A program made the position numbers and the translations under genes. Shown in pieces: positions 13,401 through 25,705 of a DNA stretch of 64,000 nt. The notes beneath the pieces are model-generated. The model worked only from the letters and a program-made list of their open reading frames with translations, did no database searches and was not told the origin of the DNA. How positions within the stretch are numbered: the first letter of the stretch is position 1; each line of letters opens with the position of its first letter. Origin of the DNA: Pratylenchus scribneri (taxonomy: Eukaryota > Nematoda > Chromadorea > Rhabditida > Pratylenchidae); the NCBI GenBank assembly GCA_030063045.1, contig JAQSEB010000027.1, positions 786,274 through 850,273 of the forward strand, read 5' to 3'.

Positions 13401-14426
13401 TATTCATTATAATTACAAAGGGCTGGGATTTATATGCAAATTAATATCTTTTTTTTTTTATATTCCAAACCTATTTTGGTTAAAAGTAAATAATGTTATA
13501 ATGTTTTTTTTTTTTAAATTTGGGGTCTTTTAAAACAGACTTTATTTTGTAAATTTTTTCCTTTTTTATCAATGCATAAATAGGGATTGGAGAAAGTTGC
13601 ATATATTGGCCTTTTTTTCTAGATATTTCAGGTCTAATCAATAATCGACATTACATAACTATCATTTTTTGAAAAAATTAAAAAAATATTAATTTGTAAG
13701 AATTATTTCGTAAATAAATTTTTCGAAAACAATTTCATTTTCATTTCGATTTTTATTTCAGCCAGAAAAAGTGTCAAATTTCCCGATCCTAATACTGAAT
13801 TACTTATCTTATATATATTTATGATAAGAATTAAAATAAGAAAACAATTACTTTTTCAAGAGAACCAATAATGTTTCTCATAAATTGATTGGCTTCATTT
13901 ACATTCGATGATTTTAATTTTTTGTAATATTCATATGCCATTGGGATTAGCAACGGCGGCTGACTGCGCTTTTCATAGTAGACTCGACCTGGAATAAAAG
14001 TATAAAATTGTCAAAGAAAAAATGTTCATCATTCAAATGAATGGGATCCGGGAGATCTTTTGTGTTAAAATTAAATTATAAAATTAGGCAAGAACGATTG
14101 AATAATTTGATTAAATAAAGTTTATTATTTGCTCATATACAATTTATAATTTTTTTGTACCTCCATTTGGAATTGGAACAGATTTTTTTAATTCCTTATT
14201 CTCGATCAATTCAATAAAATTCTCAATCATATCCTTTGCCAAATCATCGTAACCTTAAAAATATTTTATGCGCAAAAATACAAATATTTAAATAAAAAAT
14301 ATACCAGAGATAAGCAATCCTTTGATGGTCCAAAGGGAATCCCAATAATAATATTCCCGGAATCGACCTCCAGGCACAATGAATCGTTGCTTCACTGGGA
14401 TTAGCGAATGACGATTTGTGGAACCA
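10401..14426 (-). CDS. trehalase copy 1, C-terminal part (gene split by transposon)
   Basis: GH37 trehalase, which splits trehalose into two glucoses. This block holds the catalytic half. Reading from the break, it shows signature 1 ([13 protein letters not shown], near 14370-14330), the exon with AAESGWDFS carrying the family's acid Asp (near 12955), signature 2 (QWDLPNIWP, near 10930), GSGGEYEVQ with the catalytic Glu, and AGFGWTNGV near the C terminus. The stop is at 10401-10403. About eleven exons join in consistent phase, with no other stop or frameshift. The exon carrying signature 1 is interrupted after 14426 by the 15.7-kb element; its first seven bases and the N-terminal half lie at 30093-32475. 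A hAT element sits in the intron before the QWD exon. Whether any functional protein is still made is unknown. Confidence 0.9.
11142..12000. mobile_element. hAT-like element with 40-bp internal repeats
   Basis: Ends CAGAGATGGGTTCGATG... and ...CATCGAACCCATCCCTG, flanked by a perfect 8-bp duplication ATGCTCAT (11134-11141 and 12001-12008). Both sides carry facing tandem repeats of about 40 bp (AAAATCGAAATTTCGGAGGG). No transposase is encoded. It lies in a trehalase copy 1 intron and is absent from copy 2. Confidence 0.88.
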
Positions 14427-15060
14427 CCCGGACCCTCATAACGGAGGAATGCAACAATAAGAGAGCAAATTTGTGGAAAAATTGGAAATATTTTAAAGAA
14501 CTGAGATATTTTTAAAATATCCCGAAAATGAGTCAAATTCTTAGAATATTTTGCCGAACACCAATTATTTTATGATTCCTATTTAAACTCATTTGGAAAT
14601 GGATTTGAAAATAAAATAAAAAATAATTTATCAAATGAGTGAAATTTTGCAAATATTTTCAAAATGATATCAAATTGCGATGATATATTGGGAATTGGAA
14701 AATATCTCAGAATATCTTTTGTTGCTGATTATAAAATGAGTTACATAATAATTTTGATTTTGAGATGAATTGCGAAAATGAGTTACAAAATATTCTGAAA
14801 ATGAGACTCATTTTCAGAATCCATTTTCTGTCTCGTTTTCTTATTCAAAATAAAATTAATTAAAAAATTTATCCTGAAAATGAGTGATATTTTTACAATT
14901 TGTTTTGAATTTATTTTGAAATAAATTATAAAATGACCCAAAAAATTAATCCTGAAAATGAGTAACTTATTTTGGAATTAGTTTTGTTTTTATTTTGCAA
15001 CAAATTTTATAATAAGCCTAAAAACTAATTCTGAAAATTGTAGTAAATTTTCTAGCAAAT
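14427..15060. repeat. left subterminal region of the transposon
   Basis: Contains at least five copies of GAAAATGAG (about 14523, 14775, 14799, 14875, 14953) plus inverse copies such as CTCATTTTC near 14808. The same word recurs in the right end. Such subterminal arrays usually bind element-encoded protein in CACTA elements; that role is inferred here. Confidence 0.6.
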
Positions 15061-15410
15061 TTGCAACAAAAGATATTTTCTGAGCATATTTTGGGCATAT
15101 TGGGAATATCGAAAATTGGTTTCGTAATCAAAAAATAATAGAGAAGGTAACAACATTTTTGGGATTAAATAGAGTGTATCATCGGTTTTTAAACAATCAG
15201 ATCAATTTAATGAAAAAACAACAAATATTAATAAAAAACCAGGGTGTTTTATGGAATATGATGAATGGGGGTTAGATTGTGTGATTTTTCGTATTTGATA
15301 AGATCTACTTGGGATGGGTAATATTTAGAAGAAATACCAGGATGGGTTTGATGAAAATTTATTTATTCTTCCTTACTTCAGATCATCCTTCTTCTTTTTC
15401 CTGCTCCAAA

Positions 15411-17327
15411 TCAACGGTTTGCGAATTTGTCCAGGATATCTTTCTTGCCATTGACAGGCGGACCATTGTGACGGGCGGGGACTAAGGCAACAATTTGCAC
15501 TTCCGGAGGGATCTCAGCCACAACTTCGATTGATCCATTCAAATCCTTAATTTTTAAAAATTTACATTTTTACAAATATAAAAATTTTTTAACCTGATCG
15601 ATTTTTCCACCGAGATCTTGCTCTTTTGTCATATTCACTTGTTTAGGGTCCTGAATTTCACGAATAAACTAATTTTGAATAAGATAAAAACGAATAAAAA
15701 CCTGTTCGGTTGGTTGCGGCTCCACATCAAGATCTTCACCAATGGCTGGGGCAACATTATTGGCAGCAATAGGACGTCCCGGCACAACCGCCACCACTTG
15801 AATTTCGGCGGGGATGACTGAAACAATTGAAACCGAAGTATTCGATTCCTTTGTTATTTGGTTTTTAATTAATTAAATGCCTTATAATTAAACCTGTTCA
15901 ATTTCGTCGCCCTTCGATTCATTAGCATTGGTTTTAGCATTGTTGTGATCTTCCTGTAAAACTTTTATTTTAAAACATTTACAAATAATTAACCTGTTCA
16001 AATGACTCGTACTGAGCTTGAGGTGGGCTAAATCCAAAACCACCAACATAATATTCCTGAATTAATTTTTATATTTATTTTTCTTAAATCAAATTAAACA
16101 ACCTGGTCGATAAGTTCAGGTTCATCTTTGTCAGATGAATCCCGCTCATTCAGATCTTGCTAAAATTATTTTAATAAATAATTTTCGTCGGTTTTGTGAA
16201 TTTAAAAAAAATTTATTAACCTGGTTGAATAGATGGTCATTCGGTGGTTGAATTTCCAGACCAAATTCACGATTGCCATTAGCTTTTTCGGCTTTGGTGT
16301 CATCCTGCATTTTTTTTTAGAGTTTAGGAAACTTTTATTTATATATGCAAACCTTTGAAACTTGTCCAATATTCTGAACTTTGGGTGGCACATATTCCTT
16401 CTCTGAATCGTCCTGCAAATTTCAATAGCTAAGGATTTTAATTTTTATAAATTAACCTGCACAATTTTTGTGCCTTTTTCTTGCTCGACTGCCAATGAAT
16501 GAATCTCTGGGCCATTTGACTCATCGATGGTTTGGTTCTATAAATTTTTATAGTATTTGTATTTTTTGACATATACCAACCTTTTCAGTTGCTCCCGTCA
16601 CAATTTGGCATTTATCCAGATCTTTTGCACCATTAAATCCAGCAAAGACCATAGCTTTTTTGTGGATGTCTTCCTTAAATTGTTAATGATTTGCATGTAT
16701 TAATTATTTCCTAATTTACCTTGTCAAATTTATGCACACAATATGAACCGTACGGCAAAATATTCTCCTTATTCTCATCATCCTGAAATAATTTTTATTT
16801 TTAAAATAAATTTATAGTTTACCATTGGAATTGTCAGCTTATTAGCATTGCAAAAGCCGTCGGGTACATCCTTCTCCTCACAAAGATCTCAATTGTCGAC
16901 TTTTGCGCGTTTGCCAATTGGCGAGATCTTAGATTAGAAACATATACATTAGAAAGAATTTAATCCAGACCTCATTATCCATATCAACTCCAAATTTGGC
17001 ACAATAGGACCGGCGGATTGGAGTCGATGTGTTAGGGCTTACAAATTCGTCGAATGTGCTCTATAAATTTATTCTTAATTTTTAATTTTAATATACATTA
17101 TTACCTCAAAGTCGAAAGGTTCCGGGGACAAATTCCCTGGCTCTTTGCTAGGTGTCATCATTGCGGCTGTGATAGCCTTAAATTGCTAATTTTATAAATG
17201 AAAATTTTTTCTAAATAAAAACCTTTATTGCAAGTTTACGAAGGTTATCGGATGGAGTTTTTTCACCTTGTCCTGCGAGGCCAGTTGACAAACATGGTTT
17301 TGACGGGCTTCCAATGTGGTCTGCCAT
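15411..17327 (-). CDS. transposon gene T1: micro-exon gene, unrecognised product
   Basis: Fifteen short exons, all in phase 0, run from ATG 17327 (MADHIGSPSKPC) to TGA 15411. The first four are 17327-17223, 17176-17105, 17060-16971 and 16927-16823. Most later exons end in ...EQ or ...DQ just before the donor and begin with Asp or Glu after the acceptor. The product is acidic and probably largely disordered. Two exons are internal duplicates: one carries VIPAEIQVVAVVPGRP and the last carries EIPPEVQIVALVPARH. Exon 4 has one in-frame TGA (16889-16891), directly before an AGATCT; the codons after it stay open and in phase. So this copy may be disabled, or exon 4 may be skipped or read through. 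I recognise no family. Seven AGATCT sites lie in this gene, linking it to the rest of the element. Confidence 0.6.
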
Positions 17328-17688
17328 ACCTTTCCTCCCAATTTGAAACAGATCTTTAACTAAAATAATTTTTTGGTTAATGTAAAACATTATTAAAAAT
17401 AAATTGTGGCTTTTTTACCATCAATATTAAATTTACAAAATTAATAAGCTCAAATTTATTCGTTCGATGTTTACAAAGAAAAGGAAATTTTTAAGACGGG
17501 ATCACAAAATATATAAAGATCATAGTATAGAAAGAGATTTGAGCTCGAGTGAATATCGATTATAAATTTTTCATTGTAAAAGTGAAATCAATATAAATTC
17601 AGAATTGAGCAACAAATTTTGAGATCTTTTCTAAGATCTAGAGATGGGATTAAATGGAAAAAAAAGAAACCACAATGAAAATCACAAA

Positions 17689-18838
17689 TTAATGAGGAAG
17701 GATGAATTTTTTGTTGACTTGTTTCAGCATAAATTTGTGAGTTGGATATGCCCGGGGTTTCTCCGAAAAGAGTGACACTGCAAATTGATCCTCCATGTCG
17801 GTATGGCATTTCATAACCTCGGTGATCATAAAATTGTTGAGAATTCCCAAATCGGCTAAAGTTACAAAATTTTAGAATTTTATGAATTAGCTAAATAATA
17901 CCGATTTTGACGAATTCGACCCAGGGCATCAGCGGAAAACGAATTGAATAGACGATGTTGTCCATTTTTCGCAACACTTGCTCTTGTGTTGGAGGATTTT
18001 GGTCACCGTCGAACATGCACTGGAAAAATGCCCATTTGGCAAGCTAAAAAGCGTAAAGAAAATTATAACATTTTGGAAGTTTATAACTCACATAATCGAA
18101 TAGAAGAGATTCTTTGGCATGCAATGAATCGCGTTCCAGTATTAAACCCAGCATTTCGCGGGTTAAAATCTCATAATGGCGTTCCAAGATCTCAATGACG
18201 TTGAGGTCGACAAATTTCCAGCAATTGGCCAACATTTTCTAAACTTATTTTTAATTTTCTCAGCTTTTTAATTTTTTAAACCTCATCTTCCAATTTGCTT
18301 GCCATTTCCAACAAACTAAGCACATTATTGACGGAGAGAACACAATTCACTGAGATGACAGTCTCCGGTTTGCATTTTTCCAGACATTTATCCACCAAAT
18401 TTTCGAACAACATTGTTTTGGCTATAATTGAGAATATTTTTTATATTTATTTATAAATTTAAAATAAACCTGCAGTGTAAACACCGAAAATGTTCTCTTC
18501 GGTGATAAATCCAGCGTCGTCCGTGTATAAATATTGCAGAATTCCATTGAAGTCCCGCGCCAAAATGTCGTTGATTTCAATTGGTGATTGGGGTTCGTTG
18601 CCGGCCTTGTGGGAATTCCATAATGCCATGAAATATGTAGATCTCTTCAGGATGAACTCGTGGACTTCGAACATCTAAAAAATACACATTCAATTTGCAC
18701 TAATAATTACTAGCTTATTACTTGTTTTTCTGGCTCTCCAAAAATTAGCTTGCCAGTTGGCACAATGAATTTAACTTCCTTGGTTGGATCTTCAGCCATC
18801 AATTTGCGCAATGCCTCTTGGAGTGAGCAATTGTCCAT
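17689..18838 (-). CDS. transposon gene T2: BTB-BACK protein
   Basis: Six exons (18838-18722, 18674-18470, 18421-18282, 18238-18092, 18043-17902, 17855-17689) give about 305 residues. Residues 1-105 form a BTB/POZ domain: KEVKFIVPTGKLIFG, then MFEVHEFILKRSTYF, a classic H-x-F/I-x-L-x-x-R-S-x-x-F core, then LQYLYTDDAG. Residues about 110-240 fit a BACK domain (NVLSLLEMASKLED, CWKFVDLNVIEILE, LLFDYLAKWAFFQC). No kelch, MATH or PHR domain follows. BTB-BACK proteins usually act as Cullin-3 substrate adaptors. It lies inside the transposon, carries AGATCT sites like its neighbours and is divergent from T3, so it looks like long-resident cargo rather than a host gene next door. Confidence 0.82.
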
Positions 18839-19489
18839 GTTGTTAATCGAAATTTTTTTAGTTGTTATTAAAAGATCTTGGAACAGTTTAACTTTTGACT
18901 GAAAATTAATAGGAATTTAAATTTATTACTAATATTTTCATTAATCAATAAAGCACTGCAATAGCTATCTTTTTTAGTGTTCTGGCGGGGAGAAGAGTGG
19001 AAAAAATCGCATAGAATAATGAAAATGCTGAATAATATATTGCAGTTGTTTTTTACATCATTTAATTTATTCAGGAAAACTTGTTCTCATCACCTTAATC
19101 CAAACCTTGCCTTAATCTAATAATTTTCGTGAAAATACATTTTGTTTTAATTTTATTATTCTAAAATTTAATTCCCAATTAAACTTCACTTTAATATGTT
19201 TTCAATTAAACTTCACTTTATTATGTTTTGATCACCTTGTGTTTTGATCTAATTTAAATCAATGTTTAATGTTAAATTGCTAATTTTTTACAACCGATAA
19301 ACTTGCAATAATTAAAAAATAAAATTACAATTATTACAATACAAATTTATTTAGTTTTGAAACTACTAATTATTTTTACATTGTTTTTCAAATTACTAAT
19401 AGAAATACATTAATTTTTAAATTTCTTAAACAATTAAATGCAATTAATTTTTTTGGAAATTCAGATCTGTTTTTCGTTGATTCAACTTA
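18839..19489. promoter_or_regulatory. divergent promoter region between T2 and T3
   Basis: This 650-bp AT-rich spacer lies between the starts of the leftward genes T1/T2 and the rightward genes T3-T5, so it should hold both promoters. Two AGATCT sites lie in it (about 18872 and 19463), close to each start. A TTAAACTTCACTTTA phrase repeats near 19180 and 19207. No TATA box is evident. Confidence 0.45.
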
Positions 19490-22400
19490 ATGCCATCGAC
19501 AATTGACTCGGAATGGTCTATGGGCCGAAAAACTTTTGTCGATGCTAATCTCATCGGGGAGGTGCCGGCCGAATTCAATCTGGCCATTGATCAACCAACG
19601 GTTAGATTAAATTTATATAAATTTCATGTAAAATAAAATTTACATTTAACATTAGTCTACAAACGTTGGATCAAAACGTGCTTCTCCTTGTCCATCTGAC
19701 TATTCAATGGTACAAGATTTCGTCACAAGCAAAAATGGCGAATATAAGGTAAAACCTTTATTTAAAGTATCAAACTTTATGTTGGAAATTTAAACATTCA
19801 ATTTCCATATATTTTTAGCTCGATGGATTTGTCGCAGTTCGAAAAGTGCCTACTTTTCAACGTGACGCTATTGATGAGCAACCAATTGCCACCGCGGAAC
19901 AACTTCGAAACTTGCCAGTTCCGCAGTCCGTTGATGATATTCCGATTGAGTCCAAGGTAGATCTATCATAGTCTAACATTTTTTAATTATTGTATTTAGT
20001 CCTTTTTGAATCGAAATCTTCCGAAAGGCTTTGAAAATCGGGAAGGCCGCCTCAAAACTGCTGGAAATGATGATGACCTTAGTGAAACAACTTCATTCAA
20101 AAATTACTCGTTCATTGACGACAACCCGCGACCATATTCGTCGATGTCTATGAATATGGATTTGGATGAAATTGGAGTAATTTAAAATATTAATAATTTA
20201 TAAGTTTCACACATTTTAGTCCCAAATCAGTGATGTGACCATATGCGATCCAGAAATTAAGCGCAAAGTTCAGGATGATATGAACCAAGATATGATTCGG
20301 GCTCTCACTGACCGCCTACTCAGAAAAGATGCCAAAATGGAAGGAATGGTATAATAGATGTTTTTGATTGATTCTCATATTTTATTTAGGAGGAACACAT
20401 CAAAAAATTGGAAATGGATTTAAAAGTTGCTGGCAAAACAATTGAGAACCACATTGCCAAAGAACTCACAATGGAAAAGGTATAGCTAGATGATAGACTC
20501 GCATATGTAAATTTTGACCATTTTATTCTATAGGATCTGGATGATGCACTTTGTGCGTTGGCATGCGAACAGAAACTTCGAGAAAAAACCGAAGCAGATC
20601 TTTCTGAAATGAAATTGCAACATGATGCACTGCTGAAGAAAATTACAAAAGATCTGGATGAAGCTGTAAGCATTAAATTAGATATGCTAAATTAATATCT
20701 CATGTTTTTCAGCATTCTCTTATTAAAAATTTGCAATCCGAAAATGACACCGCACAAAAAGCAAAGGAAAATGCTGAAAAGGTAATTGAATAATAAAGTA
20801 AAAAAAGTCGCCTAATCATAATAATATTAGAATTTGGCCGATGCAATGGCCAATTTCCAAAGTCACCAAAAGACCGAAGAATTCCAACAAATGGATAATG
20901 TGCTGGCAAAACTTAAAGAAGATCTAACAAAAATGGCGGACAAAAATGCGGAAAAGGAAGATAAAATAAAGAAGATTCGCAAACGCATAAAAAAGGATGA
21001 CAAAATCATTGAGGAATTGAAAAAGGAAATGCGCGACAAAGATGAAGCAATAGATAAATATTGGGCGGAAATTCGCCAATTGGATTCAAAACTGGCTGAA
21101 TTAGTATGTTTTTCTTGGATAATTTACCCACATAATCCACTTTTTATGTCAGAAGATCTACGAACAACAATGCACTGTCATCTTTGACTTTTTTCCGCGC
21201 CAACCCGTTCAAATTAGCTCGAGTGCGAATTTTTTCTATGATTTCTATTATTGGGTGATGGAAAAAATTGGACTGGATGTTGCAAATGAATGTGAGTTTC
21301 CCCGTATTTTTCTTATTTAGTCTTATTTTAAGTGCTCTGCATAACCGCTTCACGTGAACCAAAACGCAACATCGCTGCACAACAAGGTTTTGACGCGCAG
21401 TTGTTCGTCTATCTCAAAACAGTCAAAGCTGGGCCCCGTTTCAATTTCCACTTTTAACTTTGAACTTTTAAAAAGTTCAAAGTAAAAGTTAAAGTTAAAA
21501 GTTAAAATTAAAGCGTTTCAATTTTGACTACTAAAAAGTTCAAAGTTAAAAGTAAAAATCTTCAAAGTTCAAATTAAAAGTTAAAAGTGACCAAAATTCT
21601 GTTTCAATTGAAAATTTCCTACTTTGAATTTTTCTCTTTCAACTTTTAATAAATTGAAACGCAATTTCCCTTTGAGCTTTTAAAAGTAGAAAAATTAAGA
21701 TTAAATTAAATTATTTTAAAAATAAAAAATCAAAGCTCGAAACTCTATCAATAGAAAATTCGGAAATTTTCAGAGATTATTTTCTAGACAATTCTATATA
21801 TGATAAAAAAAAATTTTGAAATTTTTTTTCTTTTTTTCCTAATAATTCTATTTTCTAAAAAATGTAGAAATTTGCTGAAACATCCTATAAAAAATTTCAA
21901 ATTCTAAAAATATTTTAATGAATTTGTGGTCATATTAAAAGGCTGAATGAGTTCTATTGAATGATGTAGAAATTAAGTTAATCGGATTTTAAATCAAAAA
22001 GCTATGGTCAAAAATGTCGAATAAGCCGAAAATTATTTCAACCTTACTATTAAAATCATATTTCCGAAAAGATCGAATCAATCCATTAAGGAAATAGAGT
22101 AATTAAAAACTATAATTTTGCTCTTCAAAATGACATAAGATTATTTTAAAACACTTCAGTTGTTGAAGAATTATGATGGGGCAAATTTACTGCGCACATT
22201 GGCATGCGCCCAAAAGGCGTATCGTTATACTTTCTTTTGGAAGAGAGGAAATTTTTCAAAAATTTTTTATACATTCAAAAATATCCGTAAAATATTCTAT
22301 AAAAATTTCAAATTTTTTTATTGAAAATTTTTAAATTTATGAATTTTTTTCTGGGGACGTGCGGCGACTTAATGTACCATTTTTAAAAATCGAGAAAACG

Positions 22401-23256
22401 TTGAAAAAATTCTAGAAAAAATTTATACGCTATAAATTTATCTATTTACCAAATACTGAAAATTTCAGAATTTTTTTTCAAAAATTTCCTGAGTTATGAT
22501 TTTTTGAATTCCGATATTCACCGATTTAGGCCATTTTTCAGACTTTTGATTCAAAAAATTGTAAAAAATCAGAAAATAATAATTATCACTAATAATTTAT
22601 ATATTTGGATAGAGGAGAGTCTTTTCTATATAATATTTTTGATTTCATAATTTTTAAATTTTTTCTAAATTTTTAATGATTTTTTTAAATGAGTTCAAAG
22701 CAGTGATTTAGGCCCTATTTTTACTTTGAATATTTTTATTAAAAGTTCAAAGTGAATCTTCAAAGTTCAAAGGAACTTTTAAAAGTAAGGTCAGTTCAAA
22801 GGATTAATTGAAACAGAATCACCATTAACTTTGAAAATTTTACTTTGAACTTTTAACTTTGAACTTTTAATTTGAAAACGCTAATTGAAACAGAAAATTT
22901 TCAAAGTTAAAAGTTAAAAGCAAAAATCTTCAAAGTTAAAAGTTAAAAGTGGAAATTGAAACGGGGCCCTGGTTACAAGTTTGTTTTTAAAAAAATGTAA
23001 TATTTAAAAAAACGATTAATTTAAGCCTGATTCGCCGAACTGACCAAAAGATTTTGGAGATCTTTGTGGATGGCAAAACCACGACCATGAAGCCCCGAAC
23101 ACGGTTCTCGCATAGTTATGAAGCGTTGCCAAAGGAAAATGTAAATTAATATTAAAATTTTAGAAAGTTAATATCATATATTTGTAGGACCCATTGTACC
23201 GCAGTTCTTTGGTCGCATTGCCTGGCCCCGATTTCAAATGGGAAAAGGAAGAATAG
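19490..23256 (+). CDS. transposon gene T3: coiled-coil protein, interrupted by a nested element
   Basis: Thirteen exons (first 19490-19600; last 23188-23256), nearly all in phase 0. Residues 1-170 are low-complexity and Ser/Asp-rich. Residues about 175-400 form long charged heptad stretches typical of a coiled coil (EKEDKIKKIRKRIKKDDK). The C terminus has a compact part (QQCTVIFDFFPRQP, DQKILEIFVDGK) and ends ALPGPDFKWEKEE. I recognise no family; a filament or structural-type coiled coil is one reading. Exon 11 (from 21333) is broken at 21430 by a 1.5-kb nested element. Across the nest the frame rejoins exactly (...LKTVKA | GYKFVF...), so the gene was intact until that insertion. Seven AGATCT sites lie in it. 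As it stands the reading frame meets a stop soon after entering the nest, so this copy is probably truncated. Confidence 0.7.
21431..22969. mobile_element. nested TIR element in a T3 exon
   Basis: Begins GGGCCCCGTTTCAATTTCC and ends with the inverse complement. The arms match for at least 31 bp and then continue as facing arrays of AAAGTTAAAAGT words. The target duplication is either a single T or TGG with slightly uneven ends; the empty site reads AAAGCTGGTTAC. The interior is AT-rich with no coding capacity and contains no AGATCT, unlike the host element. The superfamily is not certain; GGGCC termini with a short duplication recall PIF/Harbinger-type MITEs. Confidence 0.82.
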
Positions 23257-23662
23257 AGATGAGAACAAAATCATGAAAGATCTGTCTTAATTTTCGAGTT
23301 TATTCCCCATGGTTGTTTCATTCAGTTCAATTTATTTCAATTATCTCTTCGGACAAACTTCCTTTATGATCCAATCTTTAAAAACCAACCATCCTATAAA
23401 ATTCCTGCACGATGTTTTTCTCTGAAATTGCCTCTCTACAAAATTGAAATAAGATTTCCACTCTTACTTTAACTTAATTTATTTTAAATATCGGACCTCC
23501 CAATTTAAATTCTGCTTTAAGCGTTTTGACATATAAAAGATTCCGTAATAAAATTTCGTATTTTGTAATAATTCCAATTAATATACGTGTACATTATTTG
23601 ATATTTATTATTTACAAAAAATTTGCACTAACTGACAATTTTAATTACAGGTATACCGAGGA

Positions 23663-25705
23663 ATGTCGTCGAATGCTTATAATCTTCGTGGGAGCAACAG
23701 CAACAAATTCGGAGATCTCAATGAAGAGGAACAACTGCAAATGATGGAGCAAACATCGCAAAACGTGGTTTTTATTTATATGTATAATAAAATAAATTTT
23801 TTTGAACTGTTTAAGAGTCCAACGCCACCATCAGTCTTGTTTCCGGACAGGCAAAACCTCGTGAAATGCTTCACAACTGGCACAAACAGTGATGATGAAT
23901 GGTCAACTGATGGGGAATATGATGAGCAGTGTCGCGTCAAAACACAAAAGGAAAAAGGGGCAGATCTGATTGCAGCTGAGAAAATTCAGAAAACCGCCAC
24001 AGAACGTATTAAAACAAATCTAGTGTAAAACTAATAAGCTACAAAATTCGTCTTTTCTAGTCGAGGAAGCCATTTTTATTACTGAAGAGCTGAAAGATTT
24101 ACCACCAGATGCAAGTCAAGGTAAAATAAAACACTTAATTACTATAAGTCTGTTCATAATAGAAGCTGGAATGGCGATGCTCAAACAGATCTGGCAAAAT
24201 CAAAATGCTATGAACCAAAATCAAAAAGTGATCATCAATGCTCTCTCTACGCTCACACAATTGATTGGTCCGATGTGTGGTTATATGCCGATAGTTATCG
24301 AAAAAACTGAGAAAAAAGCCAAAAGTGCAGCGCGAAAGGCTGACCCGGACAGTGAAGTAATTTTCTCTTAAATCAAAAATAATACATTTTATATTTTTAG
24401 GATCCATGGAAAAAATATTACATCATCGAAGTTAACAAAAAGGAAGCTACTCTGAAGGATTTCAGCCGACGCCAAATCACAGATCTGATAATGAAGAACC
24501 AAGATGAGAAATGGAAGTGTCCAGTAAGTGAAAAATTAAAAAATTTTAAAAAAAATATAAATTTTAGAAAATTGGTGAATTATCCCTTTTGGATCCAATC
24601 CGCGAAGCTCTGGTGCCCTATTTCTGCATCATTGATCAACCGCGCAAGCTTGGTTGGGTTATTGGGCAATTTTTGCGACCACGTCAATATTTTGCCAAAT
24701 ACTTCATTCCAATCTACAAAGAAATTGGGGATAAAACAAAGAGTCGCGAATCAAACAACCGCAAAAACGTTTCTGGTTATGAGAGTAGCTTGATTGCAGG
24801 TTTGCTTTGATATTTTATTCTAAAAAATTTATATATGCTATCAAAAAATTTCTATTTTTTTATTTATCGAAATAACATAAATATATTTAAAAAAATGGGA
24901 AAAGCTTAAAAATACAAAAAAAAAAAGTAAAATAATAAATATAAAGTAATATGGACATCCCAGATCTTTTGCTTTTCTGTGGAGGCTATCTCATCGTGCA
25001 ACGCCCGACTCAACAAAAGACAACGAATAACAACACTCTTGATTTCTTGAATATGTGCCGCGAAGGAATCAATGCGCAGGGAACAACGACCAATGGAAAG
25101 CCCAATTATACTAATCACATGGCACATGTTGACGACTTCGTCCCTCTTTTGGAACGACAACAATATAAACTGGCTTTTCAGGTTTAATTTAGTAAATGCT
25201 AAAAAAACTTATAAAACCAAAAACAATTTAGCAAGAATTGGACAATATTAATGCGCAAAAGAAACAACACCGAAAGGAACAAAAGGAGGCTGCTAAACAA
25301 CTTCTGCAAACACCGACAAACTACGGCCGCAACAAACAAAAACACTCTGCTGCAAATTTCCTTGGTGGTGTCGTAGATCTTTTCACTGGTCCACCAAACA
25401 AAATGGCGCGTGCATCTGATAATGGAGCGGTATATTAGTCATTTTATATATAAAAAAATTTCTTTAAACAGAGCCCTCGCGCCTCTGTCTCAGCATTACA
25501 GCGTGCAATGGCCAATGCTAAATCAACTCCGACATTTTCGCCTCCCACAATTATAGACGAGGTAAATCACACTTAGAAATTATATTAAGAGCCCTCTATT
25601 TAGCAAGCATCGACTGAAGAAATTGTGCCGAATTATGAGGCTGATGCCAACAAGGAGAACGGTGGTGGCAAAGAATCGAATGGCAATAGTTCGGAGACCG
25701 GTTAA
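23663..25705 (+). CDS. transposon gene T4: unrecognised accessory protein
   Basis: Ten exons (23663-23767, about 23818-24005, 24061-24120, 24163-24356, 24401-24523, 24568-24799, 24964-25181, 25232-25429, 25472-25561, 25604-25705) join in phase. The product is about 450 residues. An acidic N terminus (NSDDEWSTDGEYDEQ) is followed by a basic stretch. A conserved-looking globular core follows at about residues 200-370, with WKKYYIIEVNKKEATL, LDPIREALVPYFC, KLGWVIGQFLRPRQYF, then DLLLFCGGYLIVQRP. The tail is Gln/Lys- and Ser-rich. It lies immediately upstream of the transposase on the same strand, where two-gene CACTA elements carry a TnpA-like DNA-binding protein. That role is possible but not shown; no known domain was recognised. 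At least six AGATCT sites lie in the gene. Confidence 0.65.

Noticed and set aside
13415..13440. GGGCTGGGATTTATATG, like a hAT terminus
   Set aside because: The matching place in trehalase copy 2 (about 36905) holds a similar phrase and no second end or duplication is seen; at best an old relic.
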